The notes: generated by a model from the sequence alone, not told the origin. Counted from the first letter of the stretch, positions 1 to 11,800 are shown. The stretch is 64,000 nt of DNA from Costus lasius (GCA_027563935.2 CM050447.1:84615461-84679460); one strand, 5' to 3'. A program made the numbers and translations.

Positions 1-2
1 AG

Positions 3-3000
3 CACGTCAATGATAGCATTGATGTCGCTTGCCTGATGCTAGCGTCTATGACGCCACCGCTGCAGCGTCAGCATGAGGATATGTCGGCTATAGAAATTAT
101 AGCGAACCTCAAGATGCTGTATGCTGCACAGGCGAGGACAGAACGCTATAATCTGACAAAGCTCTTCTTTCAGAGCAAACTGGCTGAGGGGAGCCCAGTG
201 GGAGCTCACGTGCTCAAGATGATTGGGCACAAGGAGGCTCTGGAGAAACTGGGGCATACCGTCAACCAGGAGCTTGCTGTAGATATTATTCTGCAGTCTC
301 TTCCGCCTTCTTTCGATGCGTTCATCATTAACTTTAATATGAACAAAATCGATTGTACGCCGGCAGAGCTGCTGAATATGCTCTTGACTACTGAGGAAAC
401 TCTGAAGGGCAAGCCTTCAACCTCTGTCTTAATGGTTCCTTTTAGGAACAAGAAGAAGGGGAAGAAGGGCAAGGCCCCTGTCAAGAATTACAGCAAGGCC
501 CTGAAACAGAAGGTGAAGCGGTCGAAGGACAACAGGTGTTTCCACTGTGGCCAGCTGGGTCACTGGAAAAAGGACTGTAAAGCGCTCCAAGGAGATAAGA
601 GGGGAAGCATCGCTTCTGGCTCAGGTATATACGTGACGGAAGTCATGGTTTCATCTTCTTCTATATCATGGGTGTTGGACACTGCATGTGGAGTTCACAT
701 TTGTTCAAATGTGCAGGAACTCAAGAGAAGAAGGCAGGTGGGACAGCATGAGGTAGACCTACGCGTTGGAAACGGGGCACGGGTTGCTGCGGTTGCTGTA
801 GGAGACTATTTCATTACTTTACCATCTGGCATTGTATTAGAATTAAACAATTGTTATTTTGTACCCAGTATTACCAAGAATATTATCTCTATTCCTGCTC
901 TTGTCAGGAAAGGATTTGCCTTTGAATGCAAGATTTCAAAGTGTATTTTGACTTATGATAATATTGTGTATGCCACTGGTTCAATTAACAATGGGTTATT
1001 CATGTTGGACATGGAATATTCTATACAAAACATTGATAATAAGAAAGCCAAGTATGCTGATGACAGCACCTTGCTATGGCATAGTCGTTTAGGCCATATA
1101 AACGAGAAGCGCATTAAGCGGTTGCATGAACATGGACTGCTGGGATCATTCTCCTATGAGGAGATTGATACATGCAAAGCTTGTTTGATGGGTAAAATGA
1201 TGAAGTCTCCTTTTCCTCACAAAGGTCAGAGGACTTCAGGTTTACTTGACCTTATACACAGTGATGTGTGTGGGCCATTTAGTAAACATGCCAGAGGTGG
1301 CTATCAGTACTTCATTACCTTTACTGATGATTTCAGTAGGTATGGGTATGTCTATTTGATGAGACATAAAAGTGAATCTTTTGACAAGTTCAAAGAGTTC
1401 AAAAATGAAGTACAAAATCAGTTAGGCAGAAATATCAAGGCACTTCGTTCTGATCGAGGTGGTGAATACCTAAGTCATGCATTTACTGACTATCTGAAAG
1501 AGTGTGGGATTATCTCACAGCTCACTCCGCCAGGAACACCACAATGGAATGGTGTGTCCGAGAGGAGAAATAGAACGTTACTTGATATGGTTCGTTCTAT
1601 GATGAGTCAGGCTACTCTTCCATACTCCTTTTGGGGTTTTGCACTGGAAACAGCTGCAAAGGTACTAAACCGAGTGCCATCCAAGGCAGTTTCAAAGACG
1701 CCATATGAGTTATGGTACGGGAAACAGCCTAGCTTGACGTTTATCAGGATCTGGGGTTGCGAGGCTTATGTCAAAAAGCTCGCCTCTGGGAAACTAGAGA
1801 GCAGATCTGATAAATGTATCTTTGTCGGTTACCCTAAGGAAACTAAGGGTTATTATTTCTACGATCCCAAAGAGAACAAGATATTTGTTGCTCGGACGGC
1901 CATATTTCTTGAGAAGGAGTTTCTTCTGCAAGAGGCCAGTGGGAGAGAAATAAAGCTGGATGAGATTCCAGAGGAAGGACAAAGTAGTCAGGCAGAGTTG
2001 GATGTGCCTGAGCCAGTAGATCAGGTTACTGAACAACCTGAGGCTCAGATATCACGGGAACCGCGAAGATCGGGTAGGATCCGTCGACAGCCTGAGCGCT
2101 ATGACGGAGTCTACATCATTGATAATGATGAACCCCTAACTTATGCGGATGCGGTCAGTGGACCGGAGTCAGCTAGATGGCTTGATGCTATGCGAGCCGA
2201 GATGGACTCCATGTCAGATAACCAAGTCTGGGATTTGGTTGATCCGCCTCCGGGAGTAATCCCTATAGGCTGTAAATGGATCTTCAAGAAGAAGATTGAC
2301 ATGGATGGTAACGTGGTTACCTATAAAGGCAGGCTAGTTGCGAAAGGTTTCAAACAAATCTACGGGATAGATTATGATGAAACTTTCTCTCCTGTAGCCA
2401 TGTTTAAGTCTATTCGGATTCTTTTCGCGATAGCTGCATATTACGATTATGAGATCTGGCAGATGGATGTGAAAACAGCTTTCCTTAATGGAAATCTGGA
2501 TGAGGATGTGTATATGACACAACCGGAAGGTTTCAACAATCCAGCAGATCGTCATAAAATATGCAAGTTAAAGAAGTCCATATATGGACTTAAACAAGCA
2601 TCAAGAAGCTGGAATATTCGTTTTGATGAATCAATCTCTGAGTTTGGTTTCATCAAGAACGAAGATGACCCGTGTGTATATAAGAGGTTTAGTGGGAGCG
2701 TAATTACATTCCTAATCCTCTACGTCGATGATATCTTAATCATTGGAAATGATATTCCTGAATTGCATGCTGTTAAGGCATGGTTAGGAAAATGTTTCCA
2801 GATGAAAGATTTAGGAGAAGCAGCCTATGTACTAGGTGTGAAGATCTACAGGGATAGATCTAAAAGGCTTCTCGGGCTGTGCCAGAGTACTTACATCGAT
2901 AAGGTCCTGGAGAGATTCCATTTAGAGAATTCTAAACGTGGATATCTTCCAGTCAGACATGGTCTGAATCTTTCGAAGAGTCAGTGTCCACAAACACAGA

Positions 3001-3704
3001 CTGAGAAAGATGAAATGGACAATACGCCTTATGCTTCGGCTATTGGGTCCATTATGTATGCGATGTTGTGTACTCGCCCAGACGTCGCTTACGGGTTAAG
3101 CGTGACCAGTCGATTCCAAAGTAATCCAGGTTTGGCGCACTGGATTGCGGTCAAGAACATTTTAAAATATCTGCGGAGGACCAAAGATATGTTCTTGATA
3201 TATGGTGGTCAGGAAGAACTCAGTATAGAGGGATATACTGACGCTTCGTTCCAGTCGGACCAGGATGATTTCCGATCGCAATCAGGCTATGTTTTTAGCT
3301 TGAATGGTGGAGCAGTGGTGTGGAAGAGTTTCAAACAGTCAACTGTTGCTGATTCCACAACAGAAGCCGAGTATGTTGCAGCCTCGGAAGCATCTAAGGA
3401 GGCAGTGTGGATTCGTAAGTTCGTGAGAGAACTTGGTGTCGTTCCTTCGAGTGCAGATCCTTTGGTTATCTTCTGTGATAACACTGGAGCCATCGCACAA
3501 GCAAAGGAACCGCGGTCGCACCAGAAGTCCAAGCACATACAGAGACGGTTTCACTTGATCCGGGAGATCATTGATCGAGGCGAGATCAAAATATGCAAGG
3601 TTCATACAGATGACAATCTGGCAGACCCACTTACCAAGCCTCTGGCGCAGCAGAAGCATGTGAAGCACTGTAATAATATGGGTTTGAGATTTCTCAACCA
3701 TTAG
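3..3704 (+). CDS. copia gag-pol polyprotein, 5' end outside window
   Basis: This polyprotein supplies the particle and enzymes for copying the element through RNA. The frame is open from base 3, so the first ATG in the window (36) is internal; family copies start about 75 codons earlier. Visible in order are: gag; one CCHC zinc knuckle (CFHCGQLGHWKKDC, about 537-578); the aspartic protease site written LDTAC rather than the usual D-S/T-G; the integrase zinc region with H-H-C-C residues (about 1075-1195); the integrase catalytic core with HSDVCGPF, SDRGGEY and NGVSERRN; reverse transcriptase with YVDDILIIGND (about 2721); and RNase H with GYTDASF and TEAEY, ending in the usual ADPLTKPL tail. 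No stop or frameshift is seen in 3.7 kb. This is the only one of the three Angela-like gag-pol frames here without a nonsense codon in its visible part. Confidence 0.92.
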   Translation, partial: HVNDSIDVACLMLASMTPPLQRQHEDMSAIEIIANLKMLYAAQARTERYNLTKLFFQSKLAEGSPVGAHVLKMIGHKEALEKLGHTVNQELAVDIILQSLPPSFDAFIINFNMNKIDCTPAELLNMLLTTEETLKGKPSTSVLMVPFRNKKKGKKGKAPVKNYSKALKQKVKRSKDNRCFHCGQLGHWKKDCKALQGDKRGSIASGSGIYVTEVMVSSSSISWVLDTACGVHICSNVQELKRRRQVGQHEVDLRVGNGARVAAVAVGDYFITLPSGIVLELNNCYFVPSITKNIISIPALVRKGFAFECKISKCILTYDNIVYATGSINNGLFMLDMEYSIQNIDNKKAKYADDSTLLWHSRLGHINEKRIKRLHEHGLLGSFSYEEIDTCKACLMGKMMKSPFPHKGQRTSGLLDLIHSDVCGPFSKHARGGYQYFITFTDDFSRYGYVYLMRHKSESFDKFKEFKNEVQNQLGRNIKALRSDRGGEYLSHAFTDYLKECGIISQLTPPGTPQWNGVSERRNRTLLDMVRSMMSQATLPYSFWGFALETAAKVLNRVPSKAVSKTPYELWYGKQPSLTFIRIWGCEAYVKKLASGKLESRSDKCIFVGYPKETKGYYFYDPKENKIFVARTAIFLEKEFLLQEASGREIKLDEIPEEGQSSQAELDVPEPVDQVTEQPEAQISREPRRSGRIRRQPERYDGVYIIDNDEPLTYADAVSGPESARWLDAMRAEMDSMSDNQVWDLVDPPPGVIPIGCKWIFKKKIDMDGNVVTYKGRLVAKGFKQIYGIDYDETFSPVAMFKSIRILFAIAAYYDYEIWQMDVKTAFLNGNLDEDVYMTQPEGFNNPADRHKICKLKKSIYGLKQASRSWNIRFDESISEFGFIKNEDDPCVYKRFSGSVITFLILYVDDILIIGNDIPELHAVKAWLGKCFQMKDLGEAAYVLGVKIYRDRSKRLLGLCQSTYIDKVLERFHLENSKRGYLPVRHGLNLSKSQCPQTQTEKDEMDNTPYASAIGSIMYAMLCTRPDVAYGLSVTSRFQSNPGLAHWIAVKNILKYLRRTKDMFLIYGGQEELSIEGYTDASFQSDQDDFRSQSGYVFSLNGGAVVWKSFKQSTVADSTTEAEYVAASEASKEAVWIRKFVRELGVVPSSADPLVIFCDNTGAIAQAKEPRSHQKSKHIQRRFHLIREIIDRGEIKICKVHTDDNLADPLTKPLAQQKHVKHCNNMGLRFLNH

Positions 3705-3724
3705 ATTAAGTGCAAGTGGGAGAT

Positions 3725-5458
3725 TGTTGGGGTATGCCCTTAAGGCTAATGTTTGAGGCCTTGGGATTGTATTAGTATCATGTAATAAACTCTTAAGTTT
3801 ATAAAGGCATGGTTATTATTCAGGTTGTTACCTTGTCTGCTGTAATAAGTGTACTTCTGAATACTGTCTCAAAGCTGTTCAGCTAGGCTGACAGGCTATA
3901 TGTCCTTAGTCGAGATATCTTGGTGAACATGAGACAGCCTTGATATGATTGAGACTAATATGAGTGCTAATCTTATAGGATGCTTCGAGCATGGAATAAG
4001 ACGTAGACTCATGGGTACATTGGATGTACTGGACAGACCCTACTGGGATATTCCATTGCTTGTCACAATGTGAATGATCCTTGTAAGCAGCAAGTGGCAC
4101 ATGTCCTCTGACTTGAGATCACTTGTGTTTCTGAATGATGATTGTCATTGTCTTGAGGTAGTTCAATATCATTTGAAACATAATGATTATAGACTATCTT
4201 GGATGGTGAGCTTGAATCAGGTTAGGGCACTAGTGATAGACATAGGATTGCCGTCTCCTTGTTTAAGGAGTGTAGTGTTCTAAGGGCCCCCCTATATGAG
4301 ATGATTGAGATAGTGTATGGCCATACCCAGATGACTATGTGCATCTGATCTAATCATGCTCATCGTATTGGAGTTACAAGCTTGACCCGCTTGTCCAATA
4401 AGAACATCCAGTGGCAAAGGACACATGTATGCCTTGTGAATTGAGTCACACTTGTGCTATGGTTTGGGAGTAGTCTTGGAAGACTCTTTCCTTTATATCG
4501 GGAGACAGTGATGTGTTGCTAGATACCCCTCACTGATCGTGATAACGTAAGTTATCGTTACCGACATTTAAAGGAAACCCTCAGGGTCGCACAATTTGGT
4601 GATATGGCTTCCTTAAGTCAGATCGTGTGGACTGAATTGTTTTGGTTCAGTTTAAAGAGATTTAATCTCTGATTGTAAGTGAGATCTGGTCTGATCATGT
4701 TTGATTGATTAGAGCTTTAGATCGGTAAGCTTCGATCGAGAGAGATGATGCTAGATCGATGCGATCAGAAGCGTCAGATGATGAATGGTCAGATCTAGGA
4801 CCTTGGGGTCTAATTTGATCTAGACTTAATTTATGGGCTGATTTGGTTTCGCTATTGAACCAAGGATATTGAACCGGCTCATGGGTTGAGCGCTTGGTTC
4901 AAGAGGGAGAAGAGGTTGCGTTTGGTTCATGGAAACGTGAACGCCAACTCTTAATCGTTGCCAATTTTGGAAAGTTCCAAAAGCATAACGCATATGCGTT
5001 CATGGCTTGATGTCTCTCTAATGTTTTTCGGTTTTGCTTCTTGGACGTGGTTTTGGAACGGCTTGCTCGTGTGGAAGGCATCGTTCTTGCGCCAAGGAAG
5101 AAGAGCTCTCGAAAAGAAGGAAGCCCTTTTCATCTAATCTCCTACACACGGTTGGAAAAGCTTGGCAATCTTGCTAGCACAAGAGTTGCGCAAGGAGGAA
5201 GCTTTCATCCCTTGTGTGTGATTTCTTTGGAGAAGATCCCTTCGATCTTTCTTCTTCCAAGCCGCACCTTCCCATGGCCATGGTAACGAATCTCTCACTT
5301 GTTAATCAAGTTGATTATATGAAAGTATAGAATGCGATCTTATGTGGAAACCCTAATTCCGCTGCTATGAGAAAGAAACATATGACTTGCGCCCCCCCTC
5401 ATGAAAGGGGTTCTTCTCACAATAGGTTTTGCGCTCCCCTCCTGAAAGGGTTCCATCA
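3725..5458 (+). repeat. 3' LTR of Angela-like copy 1
   Basis: The LTR starts TGTTGGGGTATGCCC directly after the purine-rich tract and ends ...GGTTCCATCA, giving TG...CA ends and 1734 bp. It aligns by eye along its length with the LTRs at 39881, 47297, 54839 and 56970, but is more diverged from them than the 39881/47297 pair is from each other. A TATA-like TTTATAT (about 4492-4498) lies in the same context in all copies (TCCTTTATATCGGGAG) and is a candidate promoter. Just downstream, GATAAC-GTAA-GTTATC (about 4540-4556) is a small perfect dyad kept in most copies. The 5 bp after the LTR (TAGGC) should be its target duplication, but the left partner is outside the window. Confidence 0.88.
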
Positions 5459-5717
5459 TAGGCCAAAGCCGGGTTGGACCATAATGGTCACTATTGAATA
5501 TGCTGGACAACTAGGTTAACTAAGTGGTTGGTATGTTTAGTTGGTTTAGAGTATAGCTCTAGAACCTTGAGTAGACACTGGTGTGATGTCTTAGCAGTGT
5601 ACATCTGACTGTTTTATATGAGTTCTGTGCTTTAATGTTGTTATATGTTGACATGATATTCTGTTAAATATTTTTAAAATAATCTGTCTGTATTTTTGAA
5701 CGTATGCTATGGATGGT
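5459..5717 (+). repeat. old Tekay-like LTR, left fragment
   Basis: This stretch matches the Tekay-like LTR interior at about 7812-8095: both share GGCCAAGCCGGGTTRGACCAT, GAATATGCTGGACAACTAGG and TGTTAAATATTTTTAAAA. It is clearly diverged, so it belongs to an older or different subfamily copy. Copy 1 of the Angela-like element truncates it on the left. On the right it ends at ATGGT, where the complete Tekay-like element begins. The same LTR resumes at 16272 with the duplicated ATGGT. Confidence 0.85.
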
Positions 5718-8700
5718 TGTAAGATCCAAGGATCTTAAGTCCTGGTAAGCATTATTTTTGAATTAAATAAAATTATTGACTGTGATATTTTTCTATGTAT
5801 TGGTTGTTAATAGTTATTTAACTAGAGATTTTTGGTTGTTAATTTATTGTAAATTAATTAGGGATTATTTGTTTGATTATTGGCTGTTAATTTATGATAA
5901 ATTATTATTGGCTGTTCATGATAAATTAATTAGGATTTATGGGTTGTAATTGTAAGTTAATTAATTAGAGCTTGTAAGTTAATTAATTAGACCCTATTGG
6001 TTAATTAAACCCTTATTGGATGTTAATTAGACCTTATTGGATTTTCGTTAAGTTAATGGTTGAATTAATGGGTTTAAACTAATTGGGTTTTAAAATTCAA
6101 ATTATTAATTAAATGGATTAAACCCGAATTGAATTAATGGGTTAATGGGTTAAGAGTTAAAAACCGAAATTTAAGTAGGTAATTTCGGTTAGGGTAGAGT
6201 GTTGGCGATTTTTTGGCTTGAAAGAAACCTTGGGCGACGGCTTGAAGAACTTGGCGACTTCTTGAAGAACTTAGGCGATTCTTGGAGGATTAGAGGTGAA
6301 ATATCTTCCTTCTCTCTTGGAGTCTTTGGTGTTGGAGGTGTTTCCTTCCTTTTGTGGCGATTCTTGGTAGAACTTCAAGCCTTAGACGAATTATTTTGGA
6401 GAGTTTTTCACCTTGTGTTCTCGGTTAAGAGGTGAGTGGAATGTCTTATTTGATCTATTAGTTTGGTAGTGTTTGTGACTTGATACAATTGAATTATTGG
6501 AATTTTTATCATGTTAAAACCGAAACTCAAGATGTATTTTTCATGTAAACCAAATTCAAGATGTTTCTTCATGTGAACCGAATCTTTGATAATTATTCAT
6601 GATAATCCGAAATCTTGATATTATTTATGAAGACCAAATTCTTGATAATATGCATGAAAACCGAAATTTTGATGATTTTCTTTATGAAACCCGAAAGTTG
6701 GTAATATGAAATTTAAGGTATTAAATTATGGAAATTCGGAAGTTTTAGACCAATGGTTTGAGCATGGAATTCATGTTAATTCAAGGTGTAAAATTTAATA
6801 GATAGTATGTTATGTTAACCGTGGTTTATATGTAGAGATTTGTAAAATAGTTGGTATGAATACATGTTTTAATTTTTGTTAATTTTATGGATAGTTTGTA
6901 TGACTACATGTTTTAGTTTTATGTTAATTTTTATGGATGCTTGTTAACTGCATTATTGAGAAATTGTTTGAGAAATTTGGATGATAACCTAGTAAGGTTT
7001 GACTGAACTAATCAGCATGAAACCTAAGGACCACACTACATTATATGATTGTTAATATTATGTAATTATGTGATTTTTAAATATTAGGTGTTTATGTGAT
7101 TTTTGGAATATTATGTGGTTATGTAAATTGTGAACATTATGTGGTTATGAGATTTTTGAAAATTATGTGATTATGAGAATTTTGAATATTATGTGTTATG
7201 TGTTGGTTAGGACTATGGCTAAGTGTAACAGTGTACTCATAGGGTAGTCCTTATGTGATATGTGAAGGGTTTGAATTTCAGCCCTGTATTTGATATGTGA
7301 GGGGGCTGATGTTCGGCCTGCCTATTATGATTTTTGTGATGGGGGTTGATGTTCAGCCTGCCCGATATGATTTTTGTGATGACTATCCTAGAGTCTAGTT
7401 GACACTTAGGAGTCCACCTTTGTGAAATATGAAATAAGATATGTCTGTTGTCCAGTAGGAACCTTTTGGGAGAACGGGTTTTGACGCAAAGTGCCATGTC
7501 TTGGTCGGACAGGGGCCACCTCTTGATGTCATTACTCTTTTATGTGATGGGGTGATATAAGACGCAAAGTGCCATGTCTTGATCAGACAGGGGCCACCTC
7601 TTGATGTCATCACTCTCATTTTGTGATGTTGGGTGTCGTAGAGCAAAGTGCCACGTCATGACCTGACGGGGGCCACCTCTTGAATCTACACACAATCCAT
7701 CGATGTGTTATGGGGTGAGAGAGCAAAGTGCCACGTCGTGACCTGGCGGGGGCCACCTCTTGATTCTACTCACTATCCATGTTTATGTGTTGCACGAGAT
7801 TTTGCAGCTCCCAGTGCTTTGGCCAAGCCGGGTTAGACCATATTGGTCACTACTGAATATGCTGGACAACTAGGTTAATTAAGTATGGTGTGTTTAGTTG
7901 GTTTAGAATATATGTGTTTAATTGGGTTAGAGTAAAACTCTAGAACCTGAATTTGTTATATGCTAGTGTGTACATTTAACTGTCTATATGACTTCTGTTT
8001 CTTTATTTTGTTATATGTTGACATAATGTTCTGTTAAATATTTTTAAAAATAATCTGCCTATATTTTTGAATGTATGTTATGGATGGTCGATTTAGACTA
8101 TCCACTCACTGGGCTGTGTAGCTCACCCCTCACTATTTTCAGGCATAGAGCAGGGGCGCATGTCTTGAGTGCATTGGCGTGGATAATTATGCTGTTTGCT
8201 GTTTTAAGAATTTTTATGCTTAATTCTTGGGGCCGGTTGTGGCCTTAACATAAACTATATGAACTATGTGAATCATGAGACTATGTGAACTATGTGAAGT
8301 ATGTTGCCAGTTATGGCAGTCTTATGAGTTTGATTTTTGTGTCACCGCGGGCTTCAGCCTGGTTTCGGTGTTTGGTATGAGTTTATAAAATCGATTTTGT
8401 GATTTTGTTTTGAATTTCGGCTTGTTGTATATTCTGTGCAATCGGTTTTGATATACCCTGTAACTTGCATATGTCTAGTGCAAGTATTGCCTGGTGGCAG
8501 GTACCTTTATGGATTTTATGAATTTGAATCGGTTTTGATATAACTATTGCCTTGCATATGTCTAGTGCAAGGATTGCGTGGTGGCAGGTACCCTTATGAG
8601 ATTTGAGTTTTGTGAATTTGTGTGTATGGATTTATGGAAATTTTTCAGATCGTGTTTTCTTGAACTCGGTTTTACCTAGCATATGATCGATCTTATATGA

Positions 8701-8762
8701 AACATCCTGTATCATTTGTGAATTGTGCCATTTGTTTGGGGTTAAGAATGTGGGATGTTACA
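5718..8762 (+). repeat. 5' LTR of the Tekay-like element
   Basis: The LTR starts TGTAAGATCCAAGG and ends GGGATGTTACA. Internal repeats are visible. Two 40 bp units read GGGGYTGATGTTCRGCCTGCC (about 7302-7381). Four units of about 80 bp contain GCAAAGTGCCAYGTC...GGGGCCACCTCTTGA (7483, 7561, 7641, 7721). An 86 bp duplication contains CTTGCATATGTCTAGTGCAAG (about 8440-8610). The segment GGATGGTCGATTTAGACTATCC (about 8090) is an imperfect dyad. A 78-codon open frame (6199-6435) lies within the LTR, is followed by GTGAGT, and is kept in the other LTR; it resembles no known protein and is treated as untranslated. Confidence 0.93.
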
Positions 8763-8765
8763 GAA

Positions 8766-8777
8766 TGGTATCAGAGG
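8766..8777 (+). other. primer-binding site, tRNA-Met type
   Basis: TGGTATCAGAGG lies three bases after the 5' LTR. Its first eleven bases match the complement of the plant initiator tRNA-Met 3' end, used by many plant LTR elements to prime minus-strand DNA synthesis. Confidence 0.85.
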
Positions 8778-8844
8778 AGTTGGCTAGCTAAAACTTAGTT
8801 CGGGGGAAAACATGTTTGTGTATTGCTAGACACCTGATAGGTTT

Positions 8845-11800
8845 ATGTTTGATTTCCTTACTGTGGTTGTGAGTGAATTCCAGAAACTGGGTCCTAGTTC
8901 TTTTTATGGGGGCTCAGAATCCAGTACTGCCGAGAACTGGCAGTTGTGCTTGGAAAAGATTTTCCAAGTCATGCGCTGCTCAGATGAGGATAAGTTATGT
9001 CTGACCACCTATATGATGCGTGCTGACGCAGATGAGTGGTGGAAGGGCGTAGTGAGACTTGCCGAAGAAAGACATGAGACTGTAGATTGGCCTTACTTCT
9101 TGTCTCGATTTAACGAGAAGTACTTCCCAGATAGCTTGGTTGAGGACCGAGAGGTGGAATTTATTCATCTGGAGCAGGGTGATATGACAGTGGACCAGTA
9201 TGAATTACAGTTCACGAAATTGGGAAAGTATGCTCCTCACCTGATAAACACTGAAAAGAGGAGAGCTACCAAGTTTCTCAGAGGTCTCAGATGGGACATT
9301 AGAGAGCAGGTTGGTGCTCAACACTTGGAGACCTATGTTGAAACTGTTGGGCGAGCGCGCACCATTGAGAGGTATATATCTGAGAGGAGTTCTCATGTTG
9401 CCGTGACAGTAGTTCCTGCAGCTGAGGCGGCGGTTCCTCAGCATGGCAGTGGCGGCAAGGGTAAGAAGTACCCTAGGCATAAAGATTATAAGAAGAGCAG
9501 GTATAAGCCTTACTCCTACAAGGCACCGCAGCAGTCCAGGGATGCACCGCAGCAGTTCAGGGATGCCAGGGATGCAAGAAACGGTATCACTTGTAGTCAT
9601 TGTGGGCTCAAGGGACATCTAGTGAAAGACTGCCATAGGAAGAATGGTGTATGCTTCAGGTGTAAGAAACCAGGGCACATGGCTAAGGACTGCAGAGAAC
9701 CTGAGATGCAACCTAGAGGCGCAGATAAGCCTACAGTCCAGACTAGAGTGTATGCTGTGGCTGAGAAGGATACACGAGCTTCCCGATCCGTCGTGGAAGG
9801 TACTTTATTCGTATTTGATCAGTTAGCCCGCATATTATTTGACCCTGGTGCAAATTTATCTTTTGTATCTGTTAAGTTTGCTGCATGTTTACCTGTGTTA
9901 CCTAAGGTGATGAATTATGCTGTGTCTGTGAGTACTCCCTTAGGAAAATCGTTATCTACAGATACTGTTTGTGCTGACTGTGTAGTACATGTAGAGGGTT
10001 ATGAGTTTCTGGTAGATCTAATCCTCTTAGACATGCAAGATTATGATATCATCTTAGGAATGGATTGGTTGTCTCCCCATCATGCCTCTGTGGATTGCTT
10101 TGAGAAAGTAATCACTTTGAATTTGTTAGATGGGAATCGGCTTTTTGTGAGAGGTCTAGTGTCAGACCAAGGACCGCATGTGATATCTTTCCTGCAGGCC
10201 AGGAAATTACTGGCTAGTGGATGCAAGGGTTATCTTGCGCATGTTAAGGTGCAGGATGATTCTACTTCTGATTTGACTCAGATGGCGGTGGTGAAAGAAT
10301 TTCCTGATGTGTTCTCTGAAGAATTTTCAGGCTTGCCACCAATTAGAGAAGTGGAGTTTGGCATTGAGTTGGCGCCAGGTACGGCACCTATCTCCAGAGC
10401 TCCTTATCGTATGGCTACTTCAGAGTTGGCCGAGCTTAAGAAACAACTGGAGGAATTGTTAGAGAAAGGATATATTCGGCCTAGTGCTTCTCCTTGGGGA
10501 GCGCCAGTGTTATTTGTGAAGAAAAAAGATGGAACCCTGAGGATGTGTATAGACTACAGGCAGCTTAACCAAGTGACTATCAAGAATAAGTATCCTCTTC
10601 CCAGAATTGATGATCTATTTGATCAATTACAGGGAGCGACAGTGTTCTCTAAGATTGATCTGAGATCAGGGTATTATCAGCTTAGGGTCAAGGATAAGGA
10701 TATATTTAAGACTGCTTTCAGGACCAGGTATGGGCATTTCGAATTTTTAGTTATGCCTTTTGGACTGACGAATGCACCTGCTGTCTTCATGGATTTGATG
10801 AACAGGGTATTCCATGAGTTGCTTGACTCTTGTGTGGTGGTCTTTATAGACGATATATTGGTGTACTCTCAGACTACCTCAGATCATGTCAGTGATTTGC
10901 GCAGAGTATTGGAGATCTTGAGGAAGAACCGATTATATGCCAAGGCTAGTAAGTGTGAATTCTGGCTGGAAAAGATTAGTTTCCTTGGGCATGTGATTTC
11001 TGGTCAGGGGGTGTCTGTGGATCCAGTTAAAGTGCAAGCCATTCTTAATTGGGGAAGACCGACTAGTGCTACTGAGATCAGGAGTTTTCTGGGTTTGGCA
11101 GGTTACTACCGGCGATTTGTTGAGGGATTCTCCAAGCTGGCGGGTCCTCTAACTAAATTGACCAGAAAGGAGGCCAAGTTTATTTGGGATGATAAGTGTG
11201 AAGAGAGTTTTCAAGAGCTGAAAAGGAGATTGACTAGTACACCGATCCTCATTATACCTAGTGATGGGGAAAGGTTTACTGTTTATACAGATGCTTCTGG
11301 CAAAGGGTTGGGTTGTGTCTTGATGCAGAAGGGTTCTGTAGTAGCCTATGCTTCGAGACAACTGAAGGAGTATGAATTGAACTACCCTACTCATGATTTA
11401 GAGTTGGCGGCCGTAGTCTTTGCTTTGAAGATATGGCGTCACTATTTGTTGGGTCAGGAGTTTGATCTGTTCACTGATCACCAGAGTCTCAAGTATATCT
11501 TCACTCAGAAGGACTTGAACATGAGATAGAGAAGATGGATGGAGTTGATCAAAGACTATGACTTCTCCATTCAGTATCAGGCTGGAAAGGCCAATGTGGT
11601 GGCGGATGCTCTGAGCAGACATCCAGTTACTTCAGTAGCTGCTTTACGAGTCAGTGAGTGGCGGTTACTGCAGGAGTTCAGCGATCTCAGGATCAGTGTT
11701 ACTCCTAGAGTTCAGTCGGGTTATGTGGCTTTTCTCAGAGTACAGTCTGCTTTGTTGCAGAAGATCAGAGATCAGCAGTCTATGGATCCGAAATTAGGTC

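Larger units (their letters stand above)
1..5458 (+). mobile_element. Angela/BARE-like Ty1/copia element, copy 1 (3' part)
   Basis: This is the 3' portion of an LTR retrotransposon. The 5' LTR, leader and first gag codons lie left of the window. It holds an open gag-pol frame, a purine-rich tract (AAGTGGGAGAT, ending at 3724) and a 3' LTR. Two other copies here (45470 down to 41589, and 60491 onward) show the missing start: about 75 residues of gag. The order gag, protease, integrase, reverse transcriptase, RNase H places it in Ty1/copia. The LTR start TGTTGGGGTATGCCC, LTR size and polyprotein length suggest the Angela/BARE lineage; that lineage call is from memory of the family. The element sits inside an older Tekay-like LTR whose sequence resumes at 5459. 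Confidence 0.9.

Noticed and set aside
6199..6435. 78-codon frame repeated at 13708-13944
   Set aside because: Located in the Tekay-like LTR, recurrence is due to LTR identity. No homologue is recognised; the following GTGAGT may be chance.
8845..11529. Treating the TAG after NMR as a natural gag-pol recoding stop
   Set aside because: It falls at the end of RNase H, not between gag and pol, and changes one base of a conserved CAG codon; a point mutation is simpler.
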